A stretch of DNA of 64,000 nt from Paenibacillus pedocola (GTDB lineage: Bacteria; Bacillota; Bacilli; Paenibacillales; Paenibacillaceae). The number at the start of each line of letters is the position of its first letter. Within the stretch, counting starts at the first letter, position 1. The notes beneath the pieces were generated by a model that was not told the DNA's origin, did not search any database, and saw nothing but the letters and a program-made list of their open reading frames with translations. Both the position numbers and the translations under genes were made by a program. Positions 29,015 through 39,100 of the stretch are shown one piece after another. The stretch spans positions 4,836,001 through 4,900,000 of the forward strand of contig NZ_CP134223.1 of the NCBI RefSeq assembly GCF_031599675.1, given 5' to 3'.

Positions 29015-30673
29015 TTAAGGCTGAAGCTGCACTCTTGTCTCTTTATCCGGCTCATCCGTCGAATAATAAAACGTGTAAATTGAAGCTTCATTGCCCTGGA
29101 AATTCTTGTAGACATCGATAGCTTTGTTATTTCCATCTCCGTCAAAATTGGCTGTAACCTGCTTCCCGATTATACGGTCTTTACCCAGCCCGATATGAGT
29201 CTGATTGATGCCTCCGAAATGAGGATCTACACTCTCAGTTTCCACAAACAAATCGTCACCCTGCATATAATAAGTCCACACTACAGGATAACCTCCGATT
29301 TGCTTAGTCACTGTCTGCTTTTGCTGGGAGATATTCGTCAAAAGTACTGGTGTTCTGTCGTCGCTATGAGTCGTTACCTTATATTTGCCCACAAAAGTAA
29401 TAGGAGTCTGCTCATCCACCACGAGATCTGAAGGACGCTCGAAGCTCAGGGTAATCAGGCTTGGATCTTCCTTTGAAGATCCCCAGAACAAGCCTTCAAG
29501 CGTCTTCCCATTTACCTCCAGATAATATTTCTTATAAGGCAATTGGTAGAAATCAGCCTTCGTTCTTACAGACAATCTGATTTGCGTCGGTGTGACAACC
29601 ATCTTCTCAATGCTGTTTAAGGTGTCACCCGTTTCCAGAGGTACATTCAGGGCCGTCTTAATCGTTCCGCTCTCCATCTGTTTTTTACTCAATTCCAGAT
29701 CAAAGGTCCAAGGCCCCGCAAGATTTCGTTCAAGTTTGGTATATTGCAGCTTAAAGGTTGGTTGTCCTGGGGAAATTTGCTTCGCCTCTAAATATTGCTG
29801 CATGGTATATTCCCCGTTATCGCCCGGTTTACCAAAGGTTCCCCCGGATAGTTCCTCGATTTGTTTGCCTCCTGCATACGCCACAATCCGCGGCTTGGCC
29901 CATTCTTTCGTTTCCTGCTCGTCGAACGTAACTGCCGAACTGAGCAATAGCTTATCCTGGTTTTGTGAAAAAGGCTGCACTTCTAGAGTATTTATGCCGT
30001 CCTTTCTGATGGAGAAGCTCTGCACGGCCGACGATCCACTGTCAAGTGGCAGCTCCTGCTCCAGCGTGCTGAAGGCTCTTACAGCATCTGCAGTTAAAGT
30101 GATCTTTGCAGTATCCTGCTGCGGTGTCCAGTCCGTTTCGAAGTATCCATTGTAGCGCTGATTCTGCGCATCCCACTGCTGATAGTTATGATTTCCGTCA
30201 CTTTTCTTCCCGGCTGTATCCTTCAACGACAGGCCATCCACATTCCAAGATTCGTTATCCGGGCGGTCCCCAACATCCAGACTGTACAAAATCACCGTCC
30301 GGTTCTCATCCACAATAGCGGTATGGAGCGTCAGTGTTACTCCATCCTTAGTCACAGATTGTCCCAGCTGCTGACCGAGATTTTGAGCCAAAGCGGCCTT
30401 AACACCGCTTCTGCTGCTGAGCAGATTTCCCCAGTCATATTGAATAGCCGCATATACCGGGGCGGCAGCAAGCAGTACACTAAGGGAGGCTGCAACCGTA
30501 ATTCTGCGCCAGTTTCTCGACCGGCGCGGACTAGCAGCTTCCGTAGTGGCAATCCTTAAGGATGCAGCATGCGTCGCCTGCTCTACCCGGCCCCACATGT
30601 TGTCAAAATCGGGATAGTTAACGGCGTGTTCTTCATTTAATTGACGCTCCAGCATATTTTCCAGCTTCTTCAT
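29015..30673 (-). CDS. DUF4179-type membrane anti-sigma factor
   Basis: Likely anti-sigma factor for the ECF sigma encoded just upstream. The N-terminus is short and cytoplasmic (MKKLENMLERQLNEEHAV), followed by one membrane segment (ITVAASLSVLLAAAPVYAA) near residues 70-95 and a 450-residue external part with the DUF4179 pattern QSVTKDGVTLTLHTAIVDENRTVILYSLDV. It ends with a FDGDGNN stretch that may bind calcium. The ATG at 30673 has AAGGG 8 nt upstream; a GTG at 30682 has no room for a ribosome site. The start overlaps the sigma gene by 41 bp, so the two are co-translated. 552 residues. Confidence 0.85.
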   Translation of the reverse strand: MKKLENMLERQLNEEHAVNYPDFDNMWGRVEQATHAASLRIATTEAASPRRSRNWRRITVAASLSVLLAAAPVYAAIQYDWGNLLSSRSGVKAALAQNLGQQLGQSVTKDGVTLTLHTAIVDENRTVILYSLDVGDRPDNESWNVDGLSLKDTAGKKSDGNHNYQQWDAQNQRYNGYFETDWTPQQDTAKITLTADAVRAFSTLEQELPLDSGSSAVQSFSIRKDGINTLEVQPFSQNQDKLLLSSAVTFDEQETKEWAKPRIVAYAGGKQIEELSGGTFGKPGDNGEYTMQQYLEAKQISPGQPTFKLQYTKLERNLAGPWTFDLELSKKQMESGTIKTALNVPLETGDTLNSIEKMVVTPTQIRLSVRTKADFYQLPYKKYYLEVNGKTLEGLFWGSSKEDPSLITLSFERPSDLVVDEQTPITFVGKYKVTTHSDDRTPVLLTNISQQKQTVTKQIGGYPVVWTYYMQGDDLFVETESVDPHFGGINQTHIGLGKDRIIGKQVTANFDGDGNNKAIDVYKNFQGNEASIYTFYYSTDEPDKETRVQLQP

Positions 30674-31193
30674 AATACTCACCCTTCCATTCCTTATCTT
30701 GTATTCCGGCTTCCAGCAGAATCCGCCTCATCATTTTTAGGCCCTTGTGCTGTCTTGACTTCGCTGTACCTAACGGTATGGACAGTGCTTCCGAGATTTC
30801 AGCCAAACTGAAATCATGCATGTATCTTAGTGTCAGCACCGCACGGATTTTCGCAGGCAGCCTGGACAAGTACCCTGCCCATTCCAGCTCCGTCTCCTTT
30901 TGTTCAATCAGCCGCTCTACCGGTGTTTCGCTGTTCCTGTTCCAAAGATGCAGATTCTGTGCGACCTTATGCTGCAGGCTGCGCGAGCGTTTCAGATGAT
31001 TCAGGCAGGCGTTAACCGTAATTTTCATAATCCATGCCCGGACATACTCGACATCCTGCCACTGGCTACGAAACACGGTGATAAACACCTCCTGGCACAG
31101 ATCCTCGGCATCAGCCGCATCATGCACCATGTAATAACAGGTCCGGTATACAGCTTTGTTGTAGGCTTCAAACAATTCCCGGTTGCTCTGCAA
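30633..31193 (-). CDS. ECF-family RNA polymerase sigma factor (SigV-like)
   Basis: Alternative sigma factor of 186 residues. Region 2 is visible as RTCYYMVHDAADAEDLCQEVFITVFRSQWQ with the VRAWIMKITVNACLNHLKR core; region 4 as LTLRYMHDFSLAEISEALSIPLGTAKSRQHKGLKMM. The start is TTG at 31193, 8-9 nt after GGAGGG. The anti-sigma gene overlaps its 3' end. Candidate autoregulatory promoter elements lie just upstream. The signal it answers to is not evident, but DUF4179 partners suggest cell-envelope stress. Confidence 0.92.
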   Translation of the reverse strand: MQSNRELFEAYNKAVYRTCYYMVHDAADAEDLCQEVFITVFRSQWQDVEYVRAWIMKITVNACLNHLKRSRSLQHKVAQNLHLWNRNSETPVERLIEQKETELEWAGYLSRLPAKIRAVLTLRYMHDFSLAEISEALSIPLGTAKSRQHKGLKMMRRILLEAGIQDKEWKGEYYEEAGKYAGASIK

Positions 31194-31220
31194 TTCTAGC
31201 CCTCCTTTCTTGTGTGATCT

Positions 31221-31254
31221 GTCTATTTAACAATCCGGCCCCGAAAAAGGTTCA
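31221..31254 (-). promoter_or_regulatory. Candidate ECF promoter of the sigma/anti-sigma operon
   Basis: On the minus strand TGAACCTTTT (-35 like, AACC core, at 31249-31254 and beyond) is followed at promoter distance by TAAATAGAC (31221-31229), about 30 nt before the TTG start. AAC-type -35 boxes are typical of ECF sigma targets, so autoregulation is plausible; this rests on motif shape only. Confidence 0.45.
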
Positions 31255-31325
31255 TTTCTTGAGCATAAACATTTGCCGCTGCTTTGACCAGGGCTGGAAG
31301 CAGGCTTAGCAGTGCTGGGAAACAC

Positions 31326-31356
31326 AAAAAAGCACACCCCGGAGGGGCGTGCTTTT
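31326..31356 (-). terminator. Intrinsic terminator of the MHYT gene unit
   Basis: A perfect stem with a CCCC/GGGG core (AAAAGCAC.CCCC with its complement) is followed by a T-run on the minus strand. It directly follows the stop of the broken gene. Confidence 0.88.
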
Positions 31357-31365
31357 CAAACTAAT

Positions 31366-33091
31366 CTACTTGGATGCTTCTACCGAAACTATGTACTTCT
31401 GCTTCAAATCATCAGCAGCCAGCGGGCGGCTGTAATAGTAGCCTTGAATATCCTGGCACCCGCTGTCCACCACAATTTCCAGCTGCTCCTTGGTCTCGAT
31501 GCCTTCAGCGATCACCTGCATGTGCATATGCTGTGCCATCGTCAGGATGGTGGCTACAATCGCCCGGTCATTGCTGCTGTCTGTGATACCGCTGATGAAC
31601 GACCGGTCGATCTTCACTTTATGAATAGGATACAGCTTCAAATAACCGAGTGAGCTGTAACCCGTCCCGAAATCGTCCAGACTGATCCGGATTCCGCTCT
31701 TGGCCAGATCATTCAGAATCCCGCTGGACCGCGTTGCATCCATCATCATCCCTTCGGTAATCTCCAGCTCAAGGTATTCAGGAGCAAGTCCGGTCTCCCG
31801 GAGAATCTCCCGGATATCCTCAAGTAAACTGTATTGCAGGAACTGCTGGGAGGAGAGATTGACCGCCACTGGAATGCACCTCAATGGTCTGTGCCAGCAG
31901 CTGATTAAACATCCGTCTGTTCGGCAATCCCGTCAGCTCATCATGGAATGCAAGATACTGATTCTGCTCCTTAGCCCGTTTCTCTTCTGTCACATCCCGG
32001 GCAATGACATAGATCCCTGCCACCTGCCCGTCGACTACGACCGGAGCAACACTCATTCCGATATCAACCGTCCGCCCGTTCTGATGGGTAATGCTAGTCT
32101 CGAGGCTAGCCTGTTCTCCGGCCAGGGATTTGACGAACAGTTCCCGGACCGGCTCCTGATCTTTTTCCGCAACAACCGATAGAACCGAAATCAGAGGCTG
32201 TTCCTTCAATTCCAGTTCGCTGATCCCGGTGATTCTTGTTGCTGCAGGATTAGAACCGATGATCCGCAGCTTCAGGTCTACAGAGATGATAGCGTCCTGA
32301 TTATTTTCGTAGAGTGATTTATACCATTTTTCATTTACCAGCAGCTCAGTATCTTTACTGGAGAACCGCCGGGAGATATAGATACCGAGGATCGACAATC
32401 CCAGAGTGAGCAGCGTTCCGCCTGTAATCACATAGGCGAGCCACTTTTGATCCAGCACCACACCGGTATGCAGCCAGGAATGACTGGCAGGCTCAAAGGT
32501 TGCCGCCAGCATCCCGGTATAGTGCATTCCCACAATGGCGGTACCCATAACCAGACCGCTTATGAACTTTTTCCTGGGCCCTCCGGCTTCCCCGTTCACC
32601 ATCAGATTAGATGACAGGCCCAGAGCGGCAACGGATACAGCCAGTGCAATCACAAAAGACAGGAACACATAACCAGCTTTATAAGTAACACCTATCTGCA
32701 TCGCCGACATTCCAATATAATGCATCCCGAAAATGCCGCTGGCCAGCAGGATGCCGCTCCCAAAGAGCGGAAGCATTCCCCGTTTGAACAAGCTGATAAC
32801 CAACAGAGCCACGAATGATGCAATCATCGCAACCGTAACGGACAGCAAGACAGCCATAAGGTTGTAAGCCACCGGGACAGTGAGTTTCAAGGCCAACATC
32901 CCGACAAAATGGGTCGACCAAATGCCCATCCCCATCATCACCGCACCGAACCCGAGCCATACTCCGCGGCGTTTGCCCTTAGACATGCCCACAATGCCTG
33001 CTAACTCCAGAACGGTATAGGAGGCTGCAACCGCAATCAAATATGAAAAAAACACGAACAGCTTATCATGACTGCCATGTATATGCTCCAT
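31366..33091 (-). pseudogene. Broken MHYT-PAS-GGDEF-EAL cyclic-di-GMP enzyme gene
   Basis: The first part, from ATG 33091 (AGGGAGAAG upstream), encodes about seven membrane helices with three MHYT-type motifs (THFVGM, MHYIGM, MHYTGM), then a PAS domain and the opening HDELTGLPNRRMFNQLLAQTIE of a GGDEF domain. The frame then shifts at about 31880 into VAVNLSSQQF, an EAL domain that is already past its EAL motif but keeps LEITEGM, DDFGTGYSSL, KIDRSFI and VIAEGIET. The whole diguanylate cyclase core and the start of the EAL domain are missing. A deletion of roughly 0.7-0.8 kb with a frame change is the simplest account. The 423-residue N-terminal piece could still be made as a sensor fragment. 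Confidence 0.85.
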
Positions 33092-33208
33092 GCACTTCTC
33101 CCTTCGTACCATTCCACAAGGCTGGCGAAAACTCATTTCACATAAGCTACTATTATATCGGACGAATCCGGCAAAAATCCAATAAATTTTCCCACTGAAA
33201 TCCGCATT

Positions 33209-33250
33209 AAAAAAACAGCATGGCCTCCCTGCAATTAGGGCTCCACACTG
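33209..33250 (-). terminator. Intrinsic terminator of the PAS/MCP gene
   Basis: A stem of about 12 bp (two G-T pairs, one small bulge) is followed by seven T on the minus strand. It lies a few bases past the stop. Confidence 0.72.
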
Positions 33251-33260
33251 TCGGTTCAGG

Positions 33261-34172
33261 TTAGATAATATTAAGTACTTCCCGTGCCTGGGTATCCAGC
33301 TCCTGCGCGGAAACCGCAATTCCGGTGAACTCCTTCAGAGCAGTGTCTATCTGCCGCTGTCCTTCTTCTACATTGCACTGCACTTGATCCAGGCCGTTTG
33401 ACATTCTGCTGATTTCTTCTGTGATTGCATTGACACTGTCCCGAACCTCGGCAATGGAATGCTGTACTAGACCCGACAGCTTCCTGACCTCTTTAGCCAC
33501 CACATCAAAACCGCGCCCGAACTCTCCGGCATGCGCCGCTTCGATCGCTGCGTTAAGTGCCAGCAGATGCGTCTGTGATGCAATATCACGGATGGTCTGT
33601 ACCACCCCCTGAATATCTCCGGCTTTATTCTGCAGATTCATCAGCGTAACTGAGTTTTCGTCTGATACACCGGCGATTTTGTCGATGCTCTGCAGCAGCT
33701 CACGGCTCCGTTCAATGCCTTTTTCTGCACGCTGGTTCAGACTGTCCGCCATCTGCTGCATCTTTTCCACCACATTATTCATGTTGATTTGCCTATGTGT
33801 AATATTCGTTGCAACCTTGGTTACACCGATAACCAGCTGATTCGCTTCATCGAAAATCGGCATATAAGTCGCTTCGAGCCAGACCATGTTCCCCTCTGAA
33901 TCCATACGTTCAATTTTGTCCTGAAAGCTTGTCCCGGTAAGCAGATTGTCCCAGAAAGCTTCATAATCCGGACTTTCCGCAAATTCTGGGAAGCACAGCT
34001 CCCGGTGATTCATTCCATACATTTCCTCTGGCTTGTATTTCATTGATCCCGCGAACACTTCATTAACATATGCCACCCTGCGGTCCAGATCAAAGCGGAT
34101 CAGGGCAAGATTTTTCTCTAAAGCTTTGACAACCAGCGCATCTGTGACTGTTTGGGCTGAACCGTTCTCCAT
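33261..34172 (-). CDS. Soluble PAS domain / methyl-accepting chemotaxis-like protein
   Basis: Cytoplasmic signal protein of 303 residues with no membrane segment. An N-terminal PAS domain (about residues 20-130: RFDLDRRVAYVNEVFAG, YKPEEMYGMNHRELCFPEF, GVTKVATNIT) leads into a short MCP-type helical hairpin. The signalling tip matches the family, with DIASQTHLLALNAAIEAAHAGE followed by GRGFDVVAKEVRKL. The C-terminus ends after about 80 residues of the return helix, shorter than in classical receptors. Such proteins can couple redox or ligand sensing to CheA clusters. No other chemotaxis gene is near. AGGGAG precedes the ATG. It lies next to the broken cyclic-di-GMP gene, with a terminator between. 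Confidence 0.9.
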   Translation of the reverse strand: MENGSAQTVTDALVVKALEKNLALIRFDLDRRVAYVNEVFAGSMKYKPEEMYGMNHRELCFPEFAESPDYEAFWDNLLTGTSFQDKIERMDSEGNMVWLEATYMPIFDEANQLVIGVTKVATNITHRQINMNNVVEKMQQMADSLNQRAEKGIERSRELLQSIDKIAGVSDENSVTLMNLQNKAGDIQGVVQTIRDIASQTHLLALNAAIEAAHAGEFGRGFDVVAKEVRKLSGLVQHSIAEVRDSVNAITEEISRMSNGLDQVQCNVEEGQRQIDTALKEFTGIAVSAQELDTQAREVLNII

Positions 34173-34380
34173 AGTAATTTCTCCCTGTCTAGCTTAATTT
34201 GTGATCTGTGACTTCCCAATATCATCAAGCCGCTATATTTGTTTGTATGCTATATTAACGGTAAAACTGCAGCTTTGGATTACATACAAAACAACTTTTC
34301 CCAAAATATAGCTAAATCTTTCGTCAGTACCGTATGTAAAAGCAAACCGGCATGCGCGTTTCACGGCCATCTCCCGGAAC

Positions 34381-34425
34381 AAAAGCACCCGGTGTCCTCA
34401 AGGAAGATGGACACCGGGTGCTTTT
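34381..34425. terminator. Strong terminator between a small unknown gene and the PAS/MCP gene
   Basis: A perfect 17-bp stem (AAAGCACCCGGTGTCC core) with an 11-nt loop and T-runs on both strands. It follows the gene at 34475-34849. The rest of the 300-bp gap up to the PAS/MCP start is AT-rich and holds no gene that I can see. Confidence 0.9.
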
Positions 34426-34474
34426 GGCGGGTCATGGCTCTCTCGTCTGGTCATTGCTCCCCAAAATCTTATTA

Positions 34475-34849
34475 TTACTTCTTCGGGCCATAATCCCCGA
34501 ATTTAATTCCCCACACTGAATCCTTCTGATGTGCTGCCGCCTCCTGCAGATCGGGAAGCCTTACATCCTGCGGATAATGCCGCTCCAGGTACATTACAAA
34601 TCCCCGGCGCAGGCCGATTTCATAATCCAGCTTGTTAAACTCATTCGGGTGCTTCTCCATCTCCGCAAGCGAGGATTCCCAGCTCTCCAGATCAGCAGCT
34701 TCAGAGCGGCCGTCACGCACCCGTTCCGTAAGCTCCCTCAGCTCGCGGTAAGCCCGCTTTACTTTAGAAGAATAAACCTGCTTCTGGTTCAAAAAAGTAA
34801 GCAGAGCAATCAGCAGCGCCAGGCCGCCCCATAATATAAATGTGTTCAT
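34475..34849 (-). CDS. Small membrane-anchored protein of unknown function
   Basis: I do not recognise this 124-residue protein. It starts MNTFILWGGLALLIALLTFL, a single N-terminal membrane helix, then a charged, mostly helical region (KVKRAYRELRELTERVRDG and KHPNEFNKLDYEIGLRRGF), ending SVWGIKFGDYGPKK. GGAGGG precedes the ATG at 34849; the frame is open 18 codons further but without a ribosome site. It probably faces the cytoplasm or the inner wall from one membrane anchor. Nothing in the context fixes a role. Confidence 0.75.
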   Translation of the reverse strand: MNTFILWGGLALLIALLTFLNQKQVYSSKVKRAYRELRELTERVRDGRSEAADLESWESSLAEMEKHPNEFNKLDYEIGLRRGFVMYLERHYPQDVRLPDLQEAAAHQKDSVWGIKFGDYGPKK

Positions 34850-34901
34850 TCCAGTTCCCTCCAAGCATCGCTTATCCACCTCATTATACACGGCAGAGCA
34901 C

Positions 34902-34927
34902 AAAAAAACCCCACAGTTCGTGGGGTG
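34902..34927 (-). terminator. Intrinsic terminator of the YfhD-like gene
   Basis: CCCCAC pairs with GTGGGG (loop AGTTC) and is followed by a run of seven T on the minus strand. Confidence 0.85.
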
Positions 34928-34959
34928 TCAGAAGATAACCTTCAAGATCTTAGGCTCAG

Positions 34960-35139
34960 CTATTCCTTCTTCAAAATTTCATGGAGCTGACGTTTATCGG
35001 CCTCACGCGAACGATCAAGCGCTTCAAGATCATCCTGATCAGCCTCCGCCGCCGAAAACTCCACATCCTCTAATTTGGCTTCGTAGAGCATTTTTTGTTT
35101 GTCTGTTTTGGAGAATATTTTTGAGTTTTCTCTATCCAT
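34960..35139 (-). CDS. YfhD-like small acidic protein
   Basis: A 59-residue gene read directly from the sequence. It begins MDRENSKIFSKTDKQK and contains the acidic core DVEFSAAEADQDDLEALDR followed by READKRQ. This pattern (DVEF..E.AD..D.EA..R...A..RQ) is that of YfhD-family proteins found in spore formers, whose function is unknown. GGAGG lies 9 nt before the ATG and a clear terminator follows. The assignment rests on remembered family pattern only. Confidence 0.7.
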   Translation of the reverse strand: MDRENSKIFSKTDKQKMLYEAKLEDVEFSAAEADQDDLEALDRSREADKRQLHEILKKE

Positions 35140-35177
35140 ATCGGGATCAGCCTCCGTGTTGTTCTAAATGCAAAACT

Positions 35178-35549
35178 TCAAATCATTCCGCCGGCATCTT
35201 CAATGATTTTTAAAGCCTGGTCAAAAGAATCGGAGTCCACAACTACGGTCAGCAAAATATTTCTGCCTGTGGGACCGCCGTCTCCTCCATGGCTCATTCC
35301 GCTTGCGCTGGAATCTGCTGCCGCCAGTATCCCCGCTGAATGGCTGTCCATCGTGGAGTTCAACGTCATGGTCGCCAGGCTGGGAATATCTCCAGTCAGC
35401 GGGTTATTTCCCGAGTACTGGGCATTGCCGGGGTATTTGCTGAACGTGTCTATGGACATGTCGATTACACGAAGCGCCTGAAGCTTCCGGGAGACGCCTT
35501 CTGCTTCTTCAGGAGCCTTAAAATAAGCAAGTATGTTTTTTTCGGACAA
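35178..35549 (-). CDS. Small cytoplasmic protein of unknown function
   Basis: A protein of about 123 residues with two short alpha/beta-like halves: an N-terminal ILAYFKAPEEAEGVSRKLQALRVIDMSID segment and a C-terminal NILLTVVVDSDSFDQALKIIEDAGGMI, joined by a Ser/Gly/Ala-rich linker. The pattern resembles general-stress proteins of the YflT/GsP17M kind, but I am not sure. No ATG fits; a TTG at 35549 (weak GCAGGGA upstream) or a TTG at 35582 are the possible starts. It precedes the YfhD-like gene on the same strand. Confidence 0.6.
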   Translation of the reverse strand: MSEKNILAYFKAPEEAEGVSRKLQALRVIDMSIDTFSKYPGNAQYSGNNPLTGDIPSLATMTLNSTMDSHSAGILAAADSSASGMSHGGDGGPTGRNILLTVVVDSDSFDQALKIIEDAGGMI

Positions 35550-35582
35550 GGGTAATCCCTGCTTTCTGCCTGGAATGCACAA

Positions 35583-36110
35583 CGCAAATTCACAGTGTTA
35601 TTTTGTATTGAAGCATTCCGGTTTATGCATATGCTCTAATTTTTAAAAGCACCTTGTGTCATCTTCTGCATAATCAAAACTTACTTTCTCCCATTCCCAG
35701 ACTCGGGATTATCACCAGTCCCCGCCAATTCGTGCCTAAATCGATCATAACTATATAGATATCGTTACTTTAGACCCATAAAAATTTAAATATCCAAATG
35801 TTGTTCATGTCATAAAATCTTACTTAATGTCTAAAAAACAGAGATGCAGTTATGGTTTAGTTCTTTGTATCTAGTTTATTTTTCGGGAATAAGCAGTGAA
35901 CATGTCATATTTCACATCACAAAAGAACCTGCACTTTATAAATCAGATAAATTTTATGTAGATTTTACATTTTACCAATGGTAAAATCTTCTTAATATTT
36001 TTCCTACTAATCTAGATGGAAATAAAAGATTAATAGAAAGGAGAATCAACTTACTGTCTACAGCGGGGAAAATTGGAATCAGAATAACACACATCTGGAG
36101 GGGATTACAT
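35583..36110 (+). other. AT-rich intergenic region upstream of the surface protease
   Basis: About 530 bp with no visible gene between the divergent small gene and the protease. The last part is the leader of the protease, ending in a CTGGAGGGG ribosome site before a TTG start. It contains a perfect palindrome at 35969-35987. Confidence 0.7.
35969..35987. promoter_or_regulatory. Perfect 9-1-9 palindrome, candidate operator
   Basis: ATTTTACCA-A-TGGTAAAAT is a perfect inverted repeat about 125 bp before the protease start. Its size fits a dimeric repressor site. No regulator can be named. Confidence 0.4.
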
Positions 36111-39100
36111 TTGGAGTGGACTAAACTACCACGCAAGCTGTCTATCGTTGCCTTGTCACTGGGAGTGACAGCAGGCATGATTCCGGGAGCGGCATTTGCC
36201 GCCAGCAGCTTGCAGACGCCATCATCGAGTAAAATATTATCTTCTTTGACTCAGACCTCGAATCAGACGTTTATCTCACCACAGATCAACACCAAATCCT
36301 CAAACAATGTCCGAGTTATCGTGCAATTGAGCGGCCAGCCTGCAGCAGTAGGTAAATATGCAGCGAAGCAGGGAATTTCCGCCCTTTCCAAAACAGCTAC
36401 GGAAGCTGCGGTCAAAAGCCAGCAGACAGAAGTACTAGACAAAGCGGATGACCTGGGAATCGATCTGACCGTAAACTACCAGTATGATACGGTGCTTAAC
36501 GGTTTTGAAGTATCCGTTCCAGCCAATGAAATTCCGCAGCTGGCAAAGATCTCCGGCGTTACCTCCATTTATCCGAACAGCACCTGGTATGCGCTGCCGG
36601 AAGAAACGGTGACTGAAGCTACTTACAGAAATGACAATGCCCCGCTGGAGCAGGTTCATGCCGATTGGGCTTGGGCTCAAGGCCTTAACGGAGCCGGACT
36701 AAAAGTCGGCGTTATCGATACCGGTGTAGATTATCATCATCCGGATATCGCAGCGGCTTATAAAGGCGGATACGACTCCTTCTATAATGATAACGATCCC
36801 TATGAGGAAGAACCGCTGACCGTTGAAGAAGATCCTTACGGCACAGGTTATGGCGGCACCTCGCACGGAACGCATGTCTCCGGTACAATTATCGGCCAAT
36901 ATGCTGCAAAAGGTGATGTTGCCCAAAAGGGTATCGCTCCTGGCGCAGAGCTTTACGTGTATAAGGTACTGGGACGCAACCTCAATGATCCAAGCACATC
37001 GTCAGGTTCATCCGCCCAGGTCATCGACGGTATTGAACGTGCGGTGAAAGACGGTATGAATGTTATTAACCTGTCGCTGGGCTCCGATTCCGAGAAAGAT
37101 GTGAATTCTCCGGATTCCATCGCCATTAATAACGCGGTACTTTCTGGAGTTGTAGCGGTTATTGCCAACGGTAACAACGGAGAAGCCGGATATTTCTCCC
37201 TTGGATCCCCTGCGGTGTCGCAGCTGGCCATTTCTGTCGGTGCCGTGACTAGTCCGATCAAAGCATATTCGGGCAGCTTCAATGCAGCGATTGAAAACTC
37301 GGTGACATCGGTGACCTATAGCACCTATTATCCGTTTAACGTTATGGCGTTTGAACTCGCCCAAGAGAATTTTGCCGATATTATCGGTACTAAGCCTCAG
37401 AAAATTGTCTATGCCGATCTTGGTGCAGAAGATGATTATCCGGCAGAAGATATCACGGGCTCAATCGTTCTATTATCTCGTGGTGATCTGACATTTGATG
37501 CTAAGATCGCAACCGCGAAAGAACACGGCGCCAAGGCCGTTGTTATTTTCAATGGTAATGCTAAAAAAGATCCAAGTGATCCAACTGGAAAGCGTACGAT
37601 AGCTAATCTGGACGTTTCCTTTACAGAGCGCGAAGGATTTATCGGCAGCAACCTTAGCAGCGGATACGATTATATCCCAACGTTTGATATTGAAGGTAAG
37701 ACCGGACGTCAACTGGCAAGAGCCATTCTGGCCAGCAAAAGTGACTCCGTCTACTTTACATTCGGCGCTAATTATAATCTCAAATACACTACTGGTGACG
37801 AAATCACTTACTTCTCCTCACTAGGCCCAAGTGTTGATGGTAACCTCAGCATCAAACCTGATATTGTGGCTCCTGGAGACGGCGTACTCTCCACATACCC
37901 TGCATATGGCGGAGATTATTCCCAGGCTTACCACCGCAGCAGCGGTACCAGCATGGCGACTCCGCATGTTGCAGGCCTGTCTCTTCTGATCAAGCAGGCA
38001 CATCCGGAATATTCACCGTTCGATATTCGGGCTGCACTGGCTAATACTGCAGACACGCTCTCATATAAGGGTGATCCTGTAGATCTGTATGCACAAGGTC
38101 CGGGACGCGCAAATGTTGAAAATGCAATTAAGACACCAGCGCTGCTCGAGGCACTCGAACCGATTTCGATTCTGGATAAAAACTATGTTCCGCAAAGTGT
38201 TATTAACTACAATCCTTCCACAAGCTTTGGAACACTGCTGCCAGGATCGTCTGCAAGTAGAGCTCTGCAGCTCAAGAACATTAGCGGCAGCGAAGTAGCT
38301 TACACTGCACTTGTAGACTGGAACTATGGTGATCCTGAGCATGTAACTGCAAAGCTGGATAAGACTACAGTAACGGCTTCCGCTTACAGCGCCAGCAGCT
38401 TTAATCTGACTGTGAATGTCGCCGCCGATACTGAAGCGCAAATGCTGCAGGGCAATATCGTTCTGGTACCGGATGACGAAAGTCTGCCAGTCCTGCACCT
38501 GCCGTTCGCGATCAACGTCGATAAATCTGCAGAACAGCCTGATTGGGGCACAGGGATTCAAGAAGCTGAAATTGTTTCACCTATTGTGTACAACAACACA
38601 AGCACTCTTCTTTCCTACAACCTGAAAGCCGAAGATATTAACTACTATGAAGTAGATCTGGTTGGCCTGGATGATGTAACCAAAGGTTACTTCCAATACT
38701 ACGCCACAGAATCTGCGAACAAATACTTCAACCCTGGCAAGTATAGTACTGTCATCGGATCTACTTATCACCCGTATGACAGCAATGGAGATCCAATTCT
38801 CGATGCGAACGGTAAACCAGCTGTTGCTAATTTGACAGAAGGGGTTTACAAGCTTCAAGTTATAGGAATCAATGCGGAAGATAACACCAAGCTTCCGATC
38901 AAGATTGATCAATACGATGAAGATTTAGAATTCTATACCGCCTATACCTCTTTCCGCTTCGTTAATGGTGCACAACCAAATGGCGGAAGTAATGGTGGCG
39001 GTGGCGGTGGTGGCGGTGCAGTCACACCAACCACGCCAACTGTGCCTGCTGCTGCAGCTGCGCTAGTTGAAGAAGGAGCTGCGCAAGTATCCTTGACTCC

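Noticed and set aside
31366-31884. Separate EAL-domain gene of 172 residues
   Set aside because: It has no start signal and continues a domain that begins in another frame upstream; a deletion scar explains it better than a separate gene.
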